From the NCBI GenBank assembly GCA_041685075.1, contig JAWLGN010000009.1, forward strand, positions 1-42,332: a stretch of DNA of 42,332 nucleotides, in the 5' to 3' direction. This DNA is from JAMCRM01 sp041685075. GTDB taxonomy: Bacteria > Acidobacteriota > Terriglobia > Bryobacterales > Bryobacteraceae. The notes beneath the pieces are model-generated. The model made no database searches. It was given only the letters and a program-made list of their open reading frames with translations, and was not told where the DNA came from. Below, piece after piece: positions 31,760 through 40,384 of this stretch (position 1 is its first letter; each line of letters starts with the position of its first letter). The position numbers and the translations under genes are program-made.

Positions 31760-33013
31760 ATGCACAATGGTGCGGACCGCACGAGCCGGCCTTGCCTGGT
31801 TTGCGGCGGCGAATCGTTACGCCAATTTCTCGACCTGGGTGAAACCGCCCTCGCGAACCGTTTCCTCAGCCCCGAGGAGCTCGACACTCCGGAGCCCCGC
31901 TACCCGTTGCGTGTGGCTTTCTGCCCGGATTGCACGCACGTGCAGTTGATGGACCGCGTGCCCCCGGAGGCCATGTTCACCAACTATCTCTACGTTTCCT
32001 CGGCATCGGAAACGCTGAAGCGCCACTTCAATGACCTGAGCGCCACTGTCATCGCGCGCGTGGAGCCGGGCCACGAGGACCTGGTGGTGGACATCGGCTG
32101 CAACGACGGAACCCTGCTGGCCGCCTTCCGGCGCAACGCGCCCCGCGGCATCCGTACCCTAGGGGTGGATCCGGCCGAAAACCTCGACGAATTCACCCGG
32201 GAACTCGGCATCGAGCGCTACACGGGCTTGTTCACCGAAGCGACCGCGCGAACCATCCGGGAACGCTGGGGACCGGCTCAGATCATCACCGCCACCAACA
32301 CCTTCCCCCACATCCAGGATCTTCAGGATTTCTCTCGCGGCATCCGGGAACTGCTGGCGCCCGGCGGCGTCTTCGTCATTGAAGCGCATTACCTGCTGGA
32401 CCTGCTCCAACAAACGGCCTTCGACACCGTCTACCACGAGCACGTCTCCTATTGGGCGCTGCGGCCCATGATGAGGCTCTTCGAAAGCCACGGATTGCAG
32501 GTGATGGACGTCGAGCTCCTTCCCATCCACCACGGGCAGTTGCGCGCCTTCGTCGGGCGCAAGGGAGAGGGCCGCCCCAGCGGGAACCTCGAAGCCGTGC
32601 TGGCCTGCGAGGAAGCCGCGGGTCTCCACCGCATCGAAACCTATTTCGATTTTGCAGAGAAGGTGGCACGCCTGAAGCGCGACCTGCTGGAGACTCTCGC
32701 CGGACTGCGCGAGCGAGGCAAAACCGTGGTAGGTTACGGAGCGCCGGCCAAGGGCACTACCCTGCTCAACTACCTGGAACTGGGGCCGGACAAGCTGCGC
32801 TACATCGTGGATCGCAGCCGTTTGAAGCAGGGACGCTACGTTCCCGGCGTGCACATCCCGGTGACCCCCACCGAGCGCCTCACCATGGACCTGCCCGACT
32901 ATGTCCTGCTGCTGGCCTGGAATTTTCAGGACGAGATTATCGAGCAGCAGGCCGAGTACCGCCGCCTCGGCGGACACTTCATCACGCCTCTACCCGAGGT
33001 AAGGGTCCTCTAA
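31760..33013 (+). CDS. Sugar C-methyltransferase (TcaB9/TylCIII-like)
   Basis: A 417-residue SAM-dependent methyltransferase with the three-part layout of C-3' sugar methyltransferases. The N-terminal zinc domain has Cys12, Cys15, Cys55 and Cys58 (PCLVCGG and FCPDCTH). The SAM domain has VVDIGCNDGTLLAAF and the active-site block VYHEHVSYW near residue 225, which holds the His/Glu pair used to enolise a 4-keto sugar. The C-terminal Rossmann-like domain has VVGYGAPAKGTTLLNY. Expected reaction: methyl transfer to C3 of an NDP-4-keto sugar, giving a branched sugar. A ribosome binding site (GGGAGG) lies 13 nt before the ATG, a long spacing. The following SDR starts directly at its stop, suggesting it reduces the methylated 4-keto product. 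Confidence 0.9.
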   Translation: MHNGADRTSRPCLVCGGESLRQFLDLGETALANRFLSPEELDTPEPRYPLRVAFCPDCTHVQLMDRVPPEAMFTNYLYVSSASETLKRHFNDLSATVIARVEPGHEDLVVDIGCNDGTLLAAFRRNAPRGIRTLGVDPAENLDEFTRELGIERYTGLFTEATARTIRERWGPAQIITATNTFPHIQDLQDFSRGIRELLAPGGVFVIEAHYLLDLLQQTAFDTVYHEHVSYWALRPMMRLFESHGLQVMDVELLPIHHGQLRAFVGRKGEGRPSGNLEAVLACEEAAGLHRIETYFDFAEKVARLKRDLLETLAGLRERGKTVVGYGAPAKGTTLLNYLELGPDKLRYIVDRSRLKQGRYVPGVHIPVTPTERLTMDLPDYVLLLAWNFQDEIIEQQAEYRRLGGHFITPLPEVRVL

Positions 33014-33739
33014 GTGGCCGGCTTATCCAACCAGACCGCGGTAGTAACCGGCGCGAGCAGCGGCATTGGCAGAGCCGTGGCGCTGGCGCTGGGCCGGGAG
33101 GGCATGTGCCTCGCCCTGGTGGGGCGCAACCCGGAGCGCCTGGCCGACGCCGCCTCCGCTCTGGCCGGCAGCGGCGGCGGCTGCCGGCTCTACCCGGCGG
33201 ACCTTGCCGACGACGATGCTCTCCGCACCCTGCTCGAACAACTCGAGCGCGACCTGGCCTCGGTGGACGTCCTGGTGCACGCCGCCGGAGCTATTGCCCT
33301 GGGATCCGTTGAGACCACGCCGGTAGAGGAGTTCGACCTGCAATACCGCGTGAATCTGCGGGCGCCGTTCATCCTGACCCAGGCGCTGCTGCCCCGGCTC
33401 AAGCGTGCCCGCGGCCAGGTGGTCTTCATCAACTCCAGCGCGGGGCTGGCGGCCAATGCCAACGCCGCCCCCTACTCCGCCACTAAGCACGGCTTGAAGG
33501 CCCTGGCCGACAGCCTGCGCGGCGAAATCAACGCCGAGGGCGTACGGGTGATCTCCGTCTTCCCCGGCCGCGTCTCGACCCCCATGCAGAAAGCCATTCT
33601 CGAAAGCGAAGGCCGACCCTGGAAACCCGAGCGGCTCATGCAGCCCGAAGACGTGGCGCTGGCGGTGGTGGGGGCGCTCACCCTGGCGCGCACCGCCGAA
33701 GTGACCAACCTCTCGATCCGGCCCATGGTGAAATACTGA
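33014..33739 (+). CDS. Short-chain dehydrogenase/reductase
   Basis: A 241-residue classical SDR starting at GTG 33014, immediately after the methyltransferase stop. Cofactor motif VVTGASSGIGRAVALALG (about 10-27), HAAG, catalytic Ser in INSSAGLAAN, and YSATK (Tyr/Lys). NADP is suggested by the basic residue in VGRNPERL after beta-strand 2. The C-terminal TNLSIRPMVKY matches SDRs common in antibiotic and polysaccharide loci. In this context it could reduce the 4-keto group after C-methylation, but classical SDRs are versatile. Its stop overlaps the ATG of the DUF4910 gene by one base. Confidence 0.88.
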   Translation: MAGLSNQTAVVTGASSGIGRAVALALGREGMCLALVGRNPERLADAASALAGSGGGCRLYPADLADDDALRTLLEQLERDLASVDVLVHAAGAIALGSVETTPVEEFDLQYRVNLRAPFILTQALLPRLKRARGQVVFINSSAGLAANANAAPYSATKHGLKALADSLRGEINAEGVRVISVFPGRVSTPMQKAILESEGRPWKPERLMQPEDVALAVVGALTLARTAEVTNLSIRPMVKY

Positions 33740-35043
33740 TGGCCAGCCCCGAACTGCACAGCCCGGCCCTCTCCGCCGGCGCCGAAATGCACGCCCTGCT
33801 GCGGGAACTCTATCCCGTGTGCCGCAGCATTACAGGCAACGGCGTGCGCCGTACGCTGGACGCGCTCGAACGCCTGGCGCCCATCGTGCGCCACGAGGTG
33901 CCCAGCGGTACGGAGGTTTTCGACTGGACCGTTCCCCGCGAGTGGAATATCCGGGAAGCCTACATCAAGGATCCCGGCGGCCGGGTTGTGGTGGATTTCC
34001 GCCGCCACAATCTCCACGTGCTCCAGTACAGCGTTCCGGTTCGTGCCCGCATGAGCCTGGAGGAGCTGAAGCCGCACCTGTTCACCCTCCCGGAGCAGCC
34101 GGACCGCATTCCCTACCGGACCTCCTACTATCGCGAGGCGTGGGGTTTCTGCATGACGCACCGGCAGTTTCTGGAGCTGCGGGAAGGCGAGTACGAGGTA
34201 GTGATCGACAGCTCGCTCGAGCCCGGCAGCCTCACCTACGGGGAGTGCCGGCTGCCGGGGCGCCGCGCGGAAGAGGTGTTCATCTCCACTCACGTCTGCC
34301 ATCCCTCGCTGGCCAACGACAATCTCTCTGGCCTGGTGGTGGCCACTTTCCTGGCGCGCGAGCTGGCGCGGCGGGAGCGTGAATACTCTTACCGGCTGGT
34401 CTTCGTTCCCGGCCTCATCGGGCCGATCTGCTGGCTGGCGCGCAACGAACAGGCGGCCGCCAACATCCGCCACGGGCTGGTGCTCACCTGCCTGGGCGAC
34501 GCGGGCGGCTTCACCTACAAGAAGAGCCGCCGCGGCAATGCCGCGATCGACCGCATGATGGCCCACCTGCTGGCGCACTCGCCCGAACCGCACCGGGTGA
34601 TCGAATTCACCCCTACCGGTTACGACGAGCGCCAGTACTGCTCCCCGGGGTTCAACCTTCCGGTGGGCTGCCTCATGCGCACCCCCCACGGCGAGTTCCC
34701 GGAGTATCACACCTCGGCCGACAACCCGGAGTTCGTGCGCCCCGCGCAACTGGAGGGCGCGTTGAACCTGTGCCTGCGCCTGTGCGACGTCATCGAGCAG
34801 AACCGTACCTACGTGAATCTGCGGCCCAAGTGCGAGCCGCAACTGGGACGTCACGGGCTCTACCGCACGGTGGGCGGCGCTTCGGCGGAATCGGCCGAAC
34901 TGGCCCGCCTGTGGGTGCTCAATCTTTCCGACGGCGGCCACACGCTGCTGGATATGGCGGAGCGTTCCGGCCTACCCTTTGAGGCCGTGGCCCGCGCCGC
35001 CCGGGAGCTCGAGCGGCACGGATTGCTTGCCGAACATGTCTGA
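33739..35043 (+). CDS. DUF4910 aminopeptidase-fold protein with C-terminal winged helix
   Basis: A 434-residue protein of the DUF4910/DUF2172 type. The N-terminal part has CRSITGNGVRRTLDAL, DWTVPREWNIREAYI and YSVPV; the middle is M28-like with metal-ligand segments STHVCHPSLANDNLSG (His and Asp), CLGDAGGFTYK, GYDERQYCSPGFNLPVG and YHTSADNPEFV. The C-terminal about 70 residues (LWVLNLSDGGHTLLDMAERS, then a helix ending RHGLLA) look like a winged helix. Family members occur in bacterial surface-polysaccharide loci and probably act on a sugar-linked amide or amino-acid group, but no reaction is established. No signal peptide. It overlaps the next gene by 8 nt. Confidence 0.85.
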   Translation: MASPELHSPALSAGAEMHALLRELYPVCRSITGNGVRRTLDALERLAPIVRHEVPSGTEVFDWTVPREWNIREAYIKDPGGRVVVDFRRHNLHVLQYSVPVRARMSLEELKPHLFTLPEQPDRIPYRTSYYREAWGFCMTHRQFLELREGEYEVVIDSSLEPGSLTYGECRLPGRRAEEVFISTHVCHPSLANDNLSGLVVATFLARELARREREYSYRLVFVPGLIGPICWLARNEQAAANIRHGLVLTCLGDAGGFTYKKSRRGNAAIDRMMAHLLAHSPEPHRVIEFTPTGYDERQYCSPGFNLPVGCLMRTPHGEFPEYHTSADNPEFVRPAQLEGALNLCLRLCDVIEQNRTYVNLRPKCEPQLGRHGLYRTVGGASAESAELARLWVLNLSDGGHTLLDMAERSGLPFEAVARAARELERHGLLAEHV

Positions 35044-36319
35044 CACGCACCACACTTCCACAGCGGCGCCGCGACAGGGCGCGGCCGGGACCGCGACGGC
35101 TCCGGCATCCCGGAGATACCGCCTGGCGGCCCTCACCACGCATCCCATCCAGTACCAGGCGCCGTTGTTCCGCGAACTCGCGCGGCAACCGGAAATCGAG
35201 CTGCGGGTCTATTTCGGAAGCGACGACCACTACGCCACCGCCGCGCTTGATAAGGACTTCGGCGTCCCCGTAGCCTGGGACCGCCCGCTGCTCGACGGCT
35301 ACGATTCCAGGTTCCTGTCGCGTTGCTCGCGCCTGCCCCGCGCCCTTGCGCGCGTGGCCGCCTCCGCCCGGCTGGTGCGGGAACTCGCCCGCGAACGCTA
35401 CGACGCCATCCTCGTCACCAGCTATAACGACGTGACCTCGCTCACCGCCTACCTGGGAGCCTGGGCCACGGGAACGCCGGTGCTGCTCCGCACCGAATCG
35501 GAATTGCTGAAATCGCGCCCCGCGTGGATACGGCTGGCCAAGCGGCTGCTCCTTGCTCCGCTGTTCCGCCGTACCGCCGCCTTTCTTGCCATCGGAACCG
35601 CCAACCGCGGATTCCTGCGCCACTACGGTGTTGCCGATCGCGCCACTTTCGACGTGCCGTACTGCGTGGATAACGACTTTTTCCTCGCCGCCCGCGAGCG
35701 GCTTCCGCATAAGTCGGAGTTGAAGCGGGAACTGGGCCTCGATCCGGACCTGCCGGTGATTGTTTTCTCCGGCAAGCTCATCGACCGCAAGCGGCCGCTC
35801 GACCTGGTAGCAGCCTTCGCGCGCTTGGAAGCCGCCGGCGCCGGCCTGCTGCTGATCGGCGACGGCCCGCTGCGCGGAGAAATCGAACGGACGATTGCCG
35901 CTCAGCGCCTGCGAAACATCCGCATCACCGGTTTCAAAAACCAGACCGAGCTGCCGCGCTGCTACGGCGCGGGCGATATCTTCGTGCTCCCCTCCGCTTT
36001 CGAGACCTGGGGACTGGTAGTCAACGAAGGGATGCTGTTCGGCATGCCTGCACTGGCCACCGACATGGCGGGCTGCGCACAGGACCTGATCGAAGATGGC
36101 GCGACCGGATACGTATACCCCGCCGGCGACATTGCCCGGCTGACGGCGCGCCTTCAGGAGCTGGTCCGCGACGCGGCCCGCCGCGAGGCCATGGGAAAGC
36201 AGGCCGAACAGCGCGTGCGGAAGCTGTCTTACGCGGCGTGTACCCGCGGCATCCTGCAGGCGCTCGAAGCCGGCGCCCGGAAGCCCGCATCCCACGCCCG
36301 CGGAGGAAAAAGTCTTTAG
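35036..36319 (+). CDS. Glycosyltransferase family 4
   Basis: A 427-residue GT-B glycosyltransferase. ATG 35036 is chosen over an earlier in-frame ATG at 34979 because residues before MSDTHH are unlike a protein start and lie deep in the DUF4910 gene. N-terminal domain: LAALTTHPIQYQAPLFRELA. C-terminal domain: VIVFSGKLIDRKRPLDLVAAF, LLIGDGPLRGEIE, ITGFKNQTELPRCYGAGDIFVLPSAFETWGLVVNEGM. The last block contains the E-x7-E motif (ETWGLVVNE) of retaining GT4 enzymes. Expected: transfer of a sugar from an NDP-sugar to the lipid-linked repeat unit at the inner membrane face. Confidence 0.9.
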   Translation: MSDTHHTSTAAPRQGAAGTATAPASRRYRLAALTTHPIQYQAPLFRELARQPEIELRVYFGSDDHYATAALDKDFGVPVAWDRPLLDGYDSRFLSRCSRLPRALARVAASARLVRELARERYDAILVTSYNDVTSLTAYLGAWATGTPVLLRTESELLKSRPAWIRLAKRLLLAPLFRRTAAFLAIGTANRGFLRHYGVADRATFDVPYCVDNDFFLAARERLPHKSELKRELGLDPDLPVIVFSGKLIDRKRPLDLVAAFARLEAAGAGLLLIGDGPLRGEIERTIAAQRLRNIRITGFKNQTELPRCYGAGDIFVLPSAFETWGLVVNEGMLFGMPALATDMAGCAQDLIEDGATGYVYPAGDIARLTARLQELVRDAARREAMGKQAEQRVRKLSYAACTRGILQALEAGARKPASHARGGKSL

Positions 36320-36330
36320 GTTCAGTAACC

Positions 36331-37332
36331 ATGCAGGCAACACCCAAAGTAAGCATTTGCATACCGACATATAACCAGGTGCAGCACATCGGCAAAGCCC
36401 TTTCGAGCGCCCTCGACCAGGACTGCGACGACCTGGAGGTTGTGGTTTCAGAGAACCACTGCACCGACGGCACCCGGGAATTGCTCGACCGGATGCGGGA
36501 CCCACGGCTGCGGATCGTGCGCCCACCCGAGCACCTGCCCGTAGCGCAGAACTTCAACTTCTGCGCCTCTCATGCCCGAGGGCGCTACCTGGCGTTCCTT
36601 TCCTCGGATAATGCGCTCGATCCGGCCTTCGCCCGTAAGCTTGCCGCCCAGCTCGACGCCAACCCCGGGGTGGCTTTCGCCCACTGCGCCGCTGCGCTGG
36701 TGGATGGCGACGGCAAGGTGACTGGCATCGAACGCCGCGTGGGCGGCAGCTACCGGCGTAGCGGCCGCCAGGAATTGAGGCGCTTTCTCCTCAACTCCCG
36801 CTGCGTTTTCGACACCATGATGATCCGCCGCGAATGTTACGAACGCTCCGGCGGATTGGGAATACCTCGCCAGGGAGGTTACTTCCGGGAGCTGCCCGAC
36901 TGGGATCTCGATCTCCGGCTGCTCATGACCGGCGATGTGATCTATTTCGATGAAGTGCTGGTGCAGTTCCGGTTCTGGTCGGCTCCCAACCGGGACGATA
37001 ATTCGCGGCGCCTGCCCCGCTACATCGAGGAAATCGGCCGGATGTTCGAAACCACCGTGGCGGAACTGGTCGAGGAGGCGCCGGAACTCACTCCCCACGC
37101 GCGCCGGGCGCGCAAGGCCATGGCCATGAACTGCGCCCTGGGGGTGGGGCAACTGAAGGGATCGCCGCATTACGAGGAGAGCGTCGAGAACGTCAAGCGG
37201 ATCTACGATTCCATCCCGATCCGCCTGGTGCTGTTGGCGCATAACTGCGGCATGTCAACGGTGGTAAGCGGGGTGCGCACGCTCAAGCAGTGGGTGCGGC
37301 TGCGCGTCAAGGAGATACTTTATCAGAGCTAG
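36331..37332 (+). CDS. Glycosyltransferase family 2
   Basis: A 333-residue GT-A glycosyltransferase starting MQATPKVSICIPTYNQVQHI. DLEVVVSENHCTDGT is the nucleotide-binding segment and YLAFLSSDNALDPAFA carries the metal-binding acidic motif (SSDN in place of DxD). RELPDWDLDLRLLMTGDVIYFDE near residue 190-215 holds the likely catalytic base. No membrane segment. ATG 36331 follows the GT4 stop by 12 nt. Expected: inverting transfer of a sugar onto the growing repeat unit; donor and acceptor unknown. Confidence 0.9.
   Translation: MQATPKVSICIPTYNQVQHIGKALSSALDQDCDDLEVVVSENHCTDGTRELLDRMRDPRLRIVRPPEHLPVAQNFNFCASHARGRYLAFLSSDNALDPAFARKLAAQLDANPGVAFAHCAAALVDGDGKVTGIERRVGGSYRRSGRQELRRFLLNSRCVFDTMMIRRECYERSGGLGIPRQGGYFRELPDWDLDLRLLMTGDVIYFDEVLVQFRFWSAPNRDDNSRRLPRYIEEIGRMFETTVAELVEEAPELTPHARRARKAMAMNCALGVGQLKGSPHYEESVENVKRIYDSIPIRLVLLAHNCGMSTVVSGVRTLKQWVRLRVKEILYQS
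37310..37315 (+). promoter_or_regulatory. Ribosome-binding-like AAGGAG with no standard start codon behind it
   Basis: AAGGAG lies inside the end of the GT2 gene. Six nt later the Wzx frame has ATC, not ATG/GTG/TTG; the first canonical start of that frame is ATG 37382, 67 nt downstream, with no good ribosome binding site. It may be chance, or mark a rare ATC start that would add about 20 residues to Wzx. Confidence 0.25.
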
Positions 37333-37381
37333 AACGGTACTCGAACAACCCGCCGGCGAGGGTCGCGCGCGCCGCGTCACG

Positions 37382-38884
37382 ATGGGAACGCTGGCGAACC
37401 TGCTGTCGCAGGTCCTGAACACGGGAAGCCAACTGCTGGTGGTCCCGGTGCTGCTGGCCGGCTGGGGCAAGCAGCTCTACGGAGAGTGGCTGGCGCTCTC
37501 CGCCGCCGGGGCATCCCTCGCCGTGCTGGACCTGGGGATGCAGAACTACGTGGTCAACCGCCTCAACCGCTGCCACGCCCTGGGTGTGCGGCATGAGTAC
37601 GCCCGTATTCTGCATAGCGGACTCTTGTTCAGCCTGGCGATCGCCAATATCGCGGCTTTCGCCGTCGCTATTGGGCTGTGGCTGGCGCCGCTGGACCAGT
37701 GGCTCCACTTCTCGGAGATCGGCCACGCTTACGCCGCATGGATCGGGCTGCTGCTCGCCCTCCATGTGCTCTATGCCATGCCGCACGGGCTGTTGCTGGG
37801 CATCTATCGCACCATCAACGAGTATCCCCGCGGCCAGATGATTACCAATGCGCGCTTCGTGCTGGCGCTGGCAGCCACATTGACGGTGGTCTCGCTGGGA
37901 GGCGGGCCGCTCTCGGTCGCCATGGTGCAACTGGTGTCCCTGTTGCTGGCCTGTGTGTTCGTCGTATGGGACCTGCGCCGGCGGCACCCGGAAATCCCTC
38001 TGGGTTTGCGGCAGGGCGAATTCAGGCTGGCGGTCTCCTTCCTGGTGCCGAGTTCGAGCTTCCTGGGGATCCAACTGGTATTGGTGGGCGTGCTTCAGGG
38101 CAGCACCCTGCTGGTGAATGGCGTCTTTGGCGCCACCATGCTGGTCACTTTCTCCACCGCCCGGACGCTGAGCAATCTCATCAAACAAGTGGGCGCCACC
38201 GTCCAGAACGCCGTGTGGCCGGAGTTTACCGCCCTTGAAGCGCAGCAGAAGCTATTGGAGCTGCGGCGCATCCACCTGCTGGTATCCAAGCTCGTGACCT
38301 TCTCGGCAGCCTGCTCGGCCGTTTACCTGATGGTCTATGGCGATATCGTGCTGGCCTTCTGGACGCGCGGCCTGGTGGCCTACGATGCAACCCTGATGGC
38401 CGCCTTCATGGTGCTGGCACTGTCGCAATCGGTGTGGCTTACCAGTTCCGTCTTGCTCAGCGCCTCCAACCGCCAGAAGCATGTTTTCACCGCAACGCTG
38501 CTCGCCGGCGGCGTAGGGTTGGCGCTGGGTTATGCGCTCTCCTTCCGGTTCGGGATGACGGGCTTTGTCGCCGGCATCGCCGTGGCCGACGCGATCTTCT
38601 GCGGCCTGCGCCTGCCGGCCATCGCCTGCCGGCTCATCGGAGAGAGCCGCAGGCGCTACGCGGTCGAGGTGGTGCTGCGCGGCCTGGTGCTGTTCGTGGC
38701 GGCCCATCAGGGTGTCACCCTGATGCGCGCGGTGTTGCCCGATCCCGGTTTCGACCTCGGGCGGCTGGTGGCCGGAGGCGCGGTAGTGGCGCTGATCGGC
38801 GCCGCCAGCGCCTACCTGATTACGGTGAATCGAACGGAGCGTGCGAGGGCGCACCAGGTAGTGGCGCGCCTGCTCGCGAGATAG
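37382..38884 (+). CDS. wzx: Wzx-type polysaccharide flippase (MOP superfamily)
   Basis: A 500-residue polytopic protein with about 12-14 transmembrane segments. GTLANLLSQVLNTGSQLLVVPVLLAGWGKQLYGEWLAL is the usual first helix and loop of polysaccharide transporters of the MATE/MOP superfamily, followed by LAVLDLGMQNYVVNRLNR. The protein should flip the undecaprenyl-diphosphate-linked repeat unit across the inner membrane. The start is uncertain: ATG 37382 is the first canonical start, but the frame is open upstream. It is directly followed by a polymerase-like gene, the standard Wzx-Wzy pair. Confidence 0.9.
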   Translation: MGTLANLLSQVLNTGSQLLVVPVLLAGWGKQLYGEWLALSAAGASLAVLDLGMQNYVVNRLNRCHALGVRHEYARILHSGLLFSLAIANIAAFAVAIGLWLAPLDQWLHFSEIGHAYAAWIGLLLALHVLYAMPHGLLLGIYRTINEYPRGQMITNARFVLALAATLTVVSLGGGPLSVAMVQLVSLLLACVFVVWDLRRRHPEIPLGLRQGEFRLAVSFLVPSSSFLGIQLVLVGVLQGSTLLVNGVFGATMLVTFSTARTLSNLIKQVGATVQNAVWPEFTALEAQQKLLELRRIHLLVSKLVTFSAACSAVYLMVYGDIVLAFWTRGLVAYDATLMAAFMVLALSQSVWLTSSVLLSASNRQKHVFTATLLAGGVGLALGYALSFRFGMTGFVAGIAVADAIFCGLRLPAIACRLIGESRRRYAVEVVLRGLVLFVAAHQGVTLMRAVLPDPGFDLGRLVAGGAVVALIGAASAYLITVNRTERARAHQVVARLLAR

Positions 38885-38887
38885 CCT

Positions 38888-40384
38888 ATGATGCAAGCCT
38901 CTTCCTGGGCGCTTCCGAGTCCCTGGCCGGCCCGCCGCGTGGGACTCTTCGGCGCCGCGGTCCCATGGTTCTGCGCGGTGGTGGCGCTGCTCCTCCTCTT
39001 CACGGGCCGCTCCAATTTCGAGGCGCTTCCCCGGCCCGCGATCATCTGGATGACCTTCGGATTCACGGTCCTGATCGCGGTGCACGGCTACGTGACTGCG
39101 CGAGCCAGCGGCATGATCCCGTGGATCGCTCCGGTTTTCGTCGTGGCCCTATTCTTTGCCGTCCGCTACGGCCTGGCCGCTGTGTTCATTGACAACTGGC
39201 ATGAGTATCCCTGGCAGGTCTTCACCAACATGCGCCGGACTTTCTTCCGCTTCGGCTCCTGGCAGTACCTGCCCAGCGGTTGTTACCTCATCCTGCTGTT
39301 TGGCGCGGGGATGAATATCGGGCTGACGCTGGCGGCGGCCGCCGGCTCCGGGGGGCCGCGCTCGGCGTGGCGCTTCGACGAGAGCCGCCTCAAGCGCGGC
39401 GTGATGCTCTACGCCCCGGTGGCCTTGTTCATCCACGCTTTCGCGCACTTCGACCTGCCCCTCACCATCAAGTTCGCCGTCTCTCTGTTGGGCGAGGTGA
39501 TCAACCCCGTAATCGCCATCTGCTCCTACTGGCTGTTCAGCTCGCGGTCCCGCCAGGAACGTCTGATCTGGGGCGCGTTCGTCGTGCTCCTCTGTCTGGT
39601 GAGCATGCGGGTGGGTCTGCATACCGGGCAGCTTGTCGGGAGCCTGCTTCCGTGGATGCTGGCCGGATTCGGTTATGTGCTGGCGCGCGGCGCTCCGCCA
39701 TGGAAGCTGCTGCTGCCGGCCGTACCGGTGCTTTTCCTGCTGGTGCTTCCGTATCTGTCGATCTACAAGCAGGCAGGCAAGCGTGCCATCGATACCGAAA
39801 CGCGCATCCGCGAATCCCTGGTCCGTTATGAACGGGTCGGCACCGCCGGACGAATGGAACTCACGCTGGAGCGGACCGCGGCGCGCTTCGCGGGCGCCTA
39901 CATGCCCGCGGTCTACGCCCGCTACTATCCGGATGCCTTTCCCTATGAATATGGCAAGTCGTTCCTATTCGAACTCTCATCGTTGATACCCCGCCCGCTG
40001 TGGCCCGACAAGCCCTATCTCAGTTGGGAGTTGAACCACTATCCCGTGCGCCTGGGCCTGGCGAGCAAGGACTTCATTACCACGATTCTGTTCGACGCCA
40101 TCTCGGAGTACTACCTCAACTTCGGCCCCACGGGAGTGTTCGTGCTGGCCATCTTGCACGGCCTGTACCTGCAATTGCTCTATAACTGGCTGGTGCTCTA
40201 CGTGAACCCGGTTATCGGCTCGGCCCTGGTCATCACGATGTTTCTCACCAACGAAGACTTCTATGGCATCGGCTTGATGATGACCGCTCAATCCAAAGAG
40301 ATACCGGTATGGCTCGCGCTGCTGTACCTCCTCTCCCGGGTGCCATTGGGAAGAAAACGGCATGCCGTTCAACCAACCGCTTGA
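38888..40384 (+). CDS. wzy: Wzy-type polysaccharide polymerase
   Basis: A 498-residue membrane protein with about 11-12 hydrophobic segments and a large non-membrane loop (about 300-400; YLSIYKQAGKRAIDTETRIRE, YEYGKSFLFELSSLIPRPLWPDKPY), the profile of O-antigen/oligosaccharide repeat-unit polymerases. Sequence conservation in this group is low, so the call rests on topology, the SLIPRPLWPDKP-like loop motif common in repeat-unit polymerases, and location right after wzx. It would join repeat units on the periplasmic side. Two ATGs (38888 and 38891) are possible starts. It overlaps the next gene by 23 nt. Confidence 0.82.
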   Translation: MMQASSWALPSPWPARRVGLFGAAVPWFCAVVALLLLFTGRSNFEALPRPAIIWMTFGFTVLIAVHGYVTARASGMIPWIAPVFVVALFFAVRYGLAAVFIDNWHEYPWQVFTNMRRTFFRFGSWQYLPSGCYLILLFGAGMNIGLTLAAAAGSGGPRSAWRFDESRLKRGVMLYAPVALFIHAFAHFDLPLTIKFAVSLLGEVINPVIAICSYWLFSSRSRQERLIWGAFVVLLCLVSMRVGLHTGQLVGSLLPWMLAGFGYVLARGAPPWKLLLPAVPVLFLLVLPYLSIYKQAGKRAIDTETRIRESLVRYERVGTAGRMELTLERTAARFAGAYMPAVYARYYPDAFPYEYGKSFLFELSSLIPRPLWPDKPYLSWELNHYPVRLGLASKDFITTILFDAISEYYLNFGPTGVFVLAILHGLYLQLLYNWLVLYVNPVIGSALVITMFLTNEDFYGIGLMMTAQSKEIPVWLALLYLLSRVPLGRKRHAVQPTA

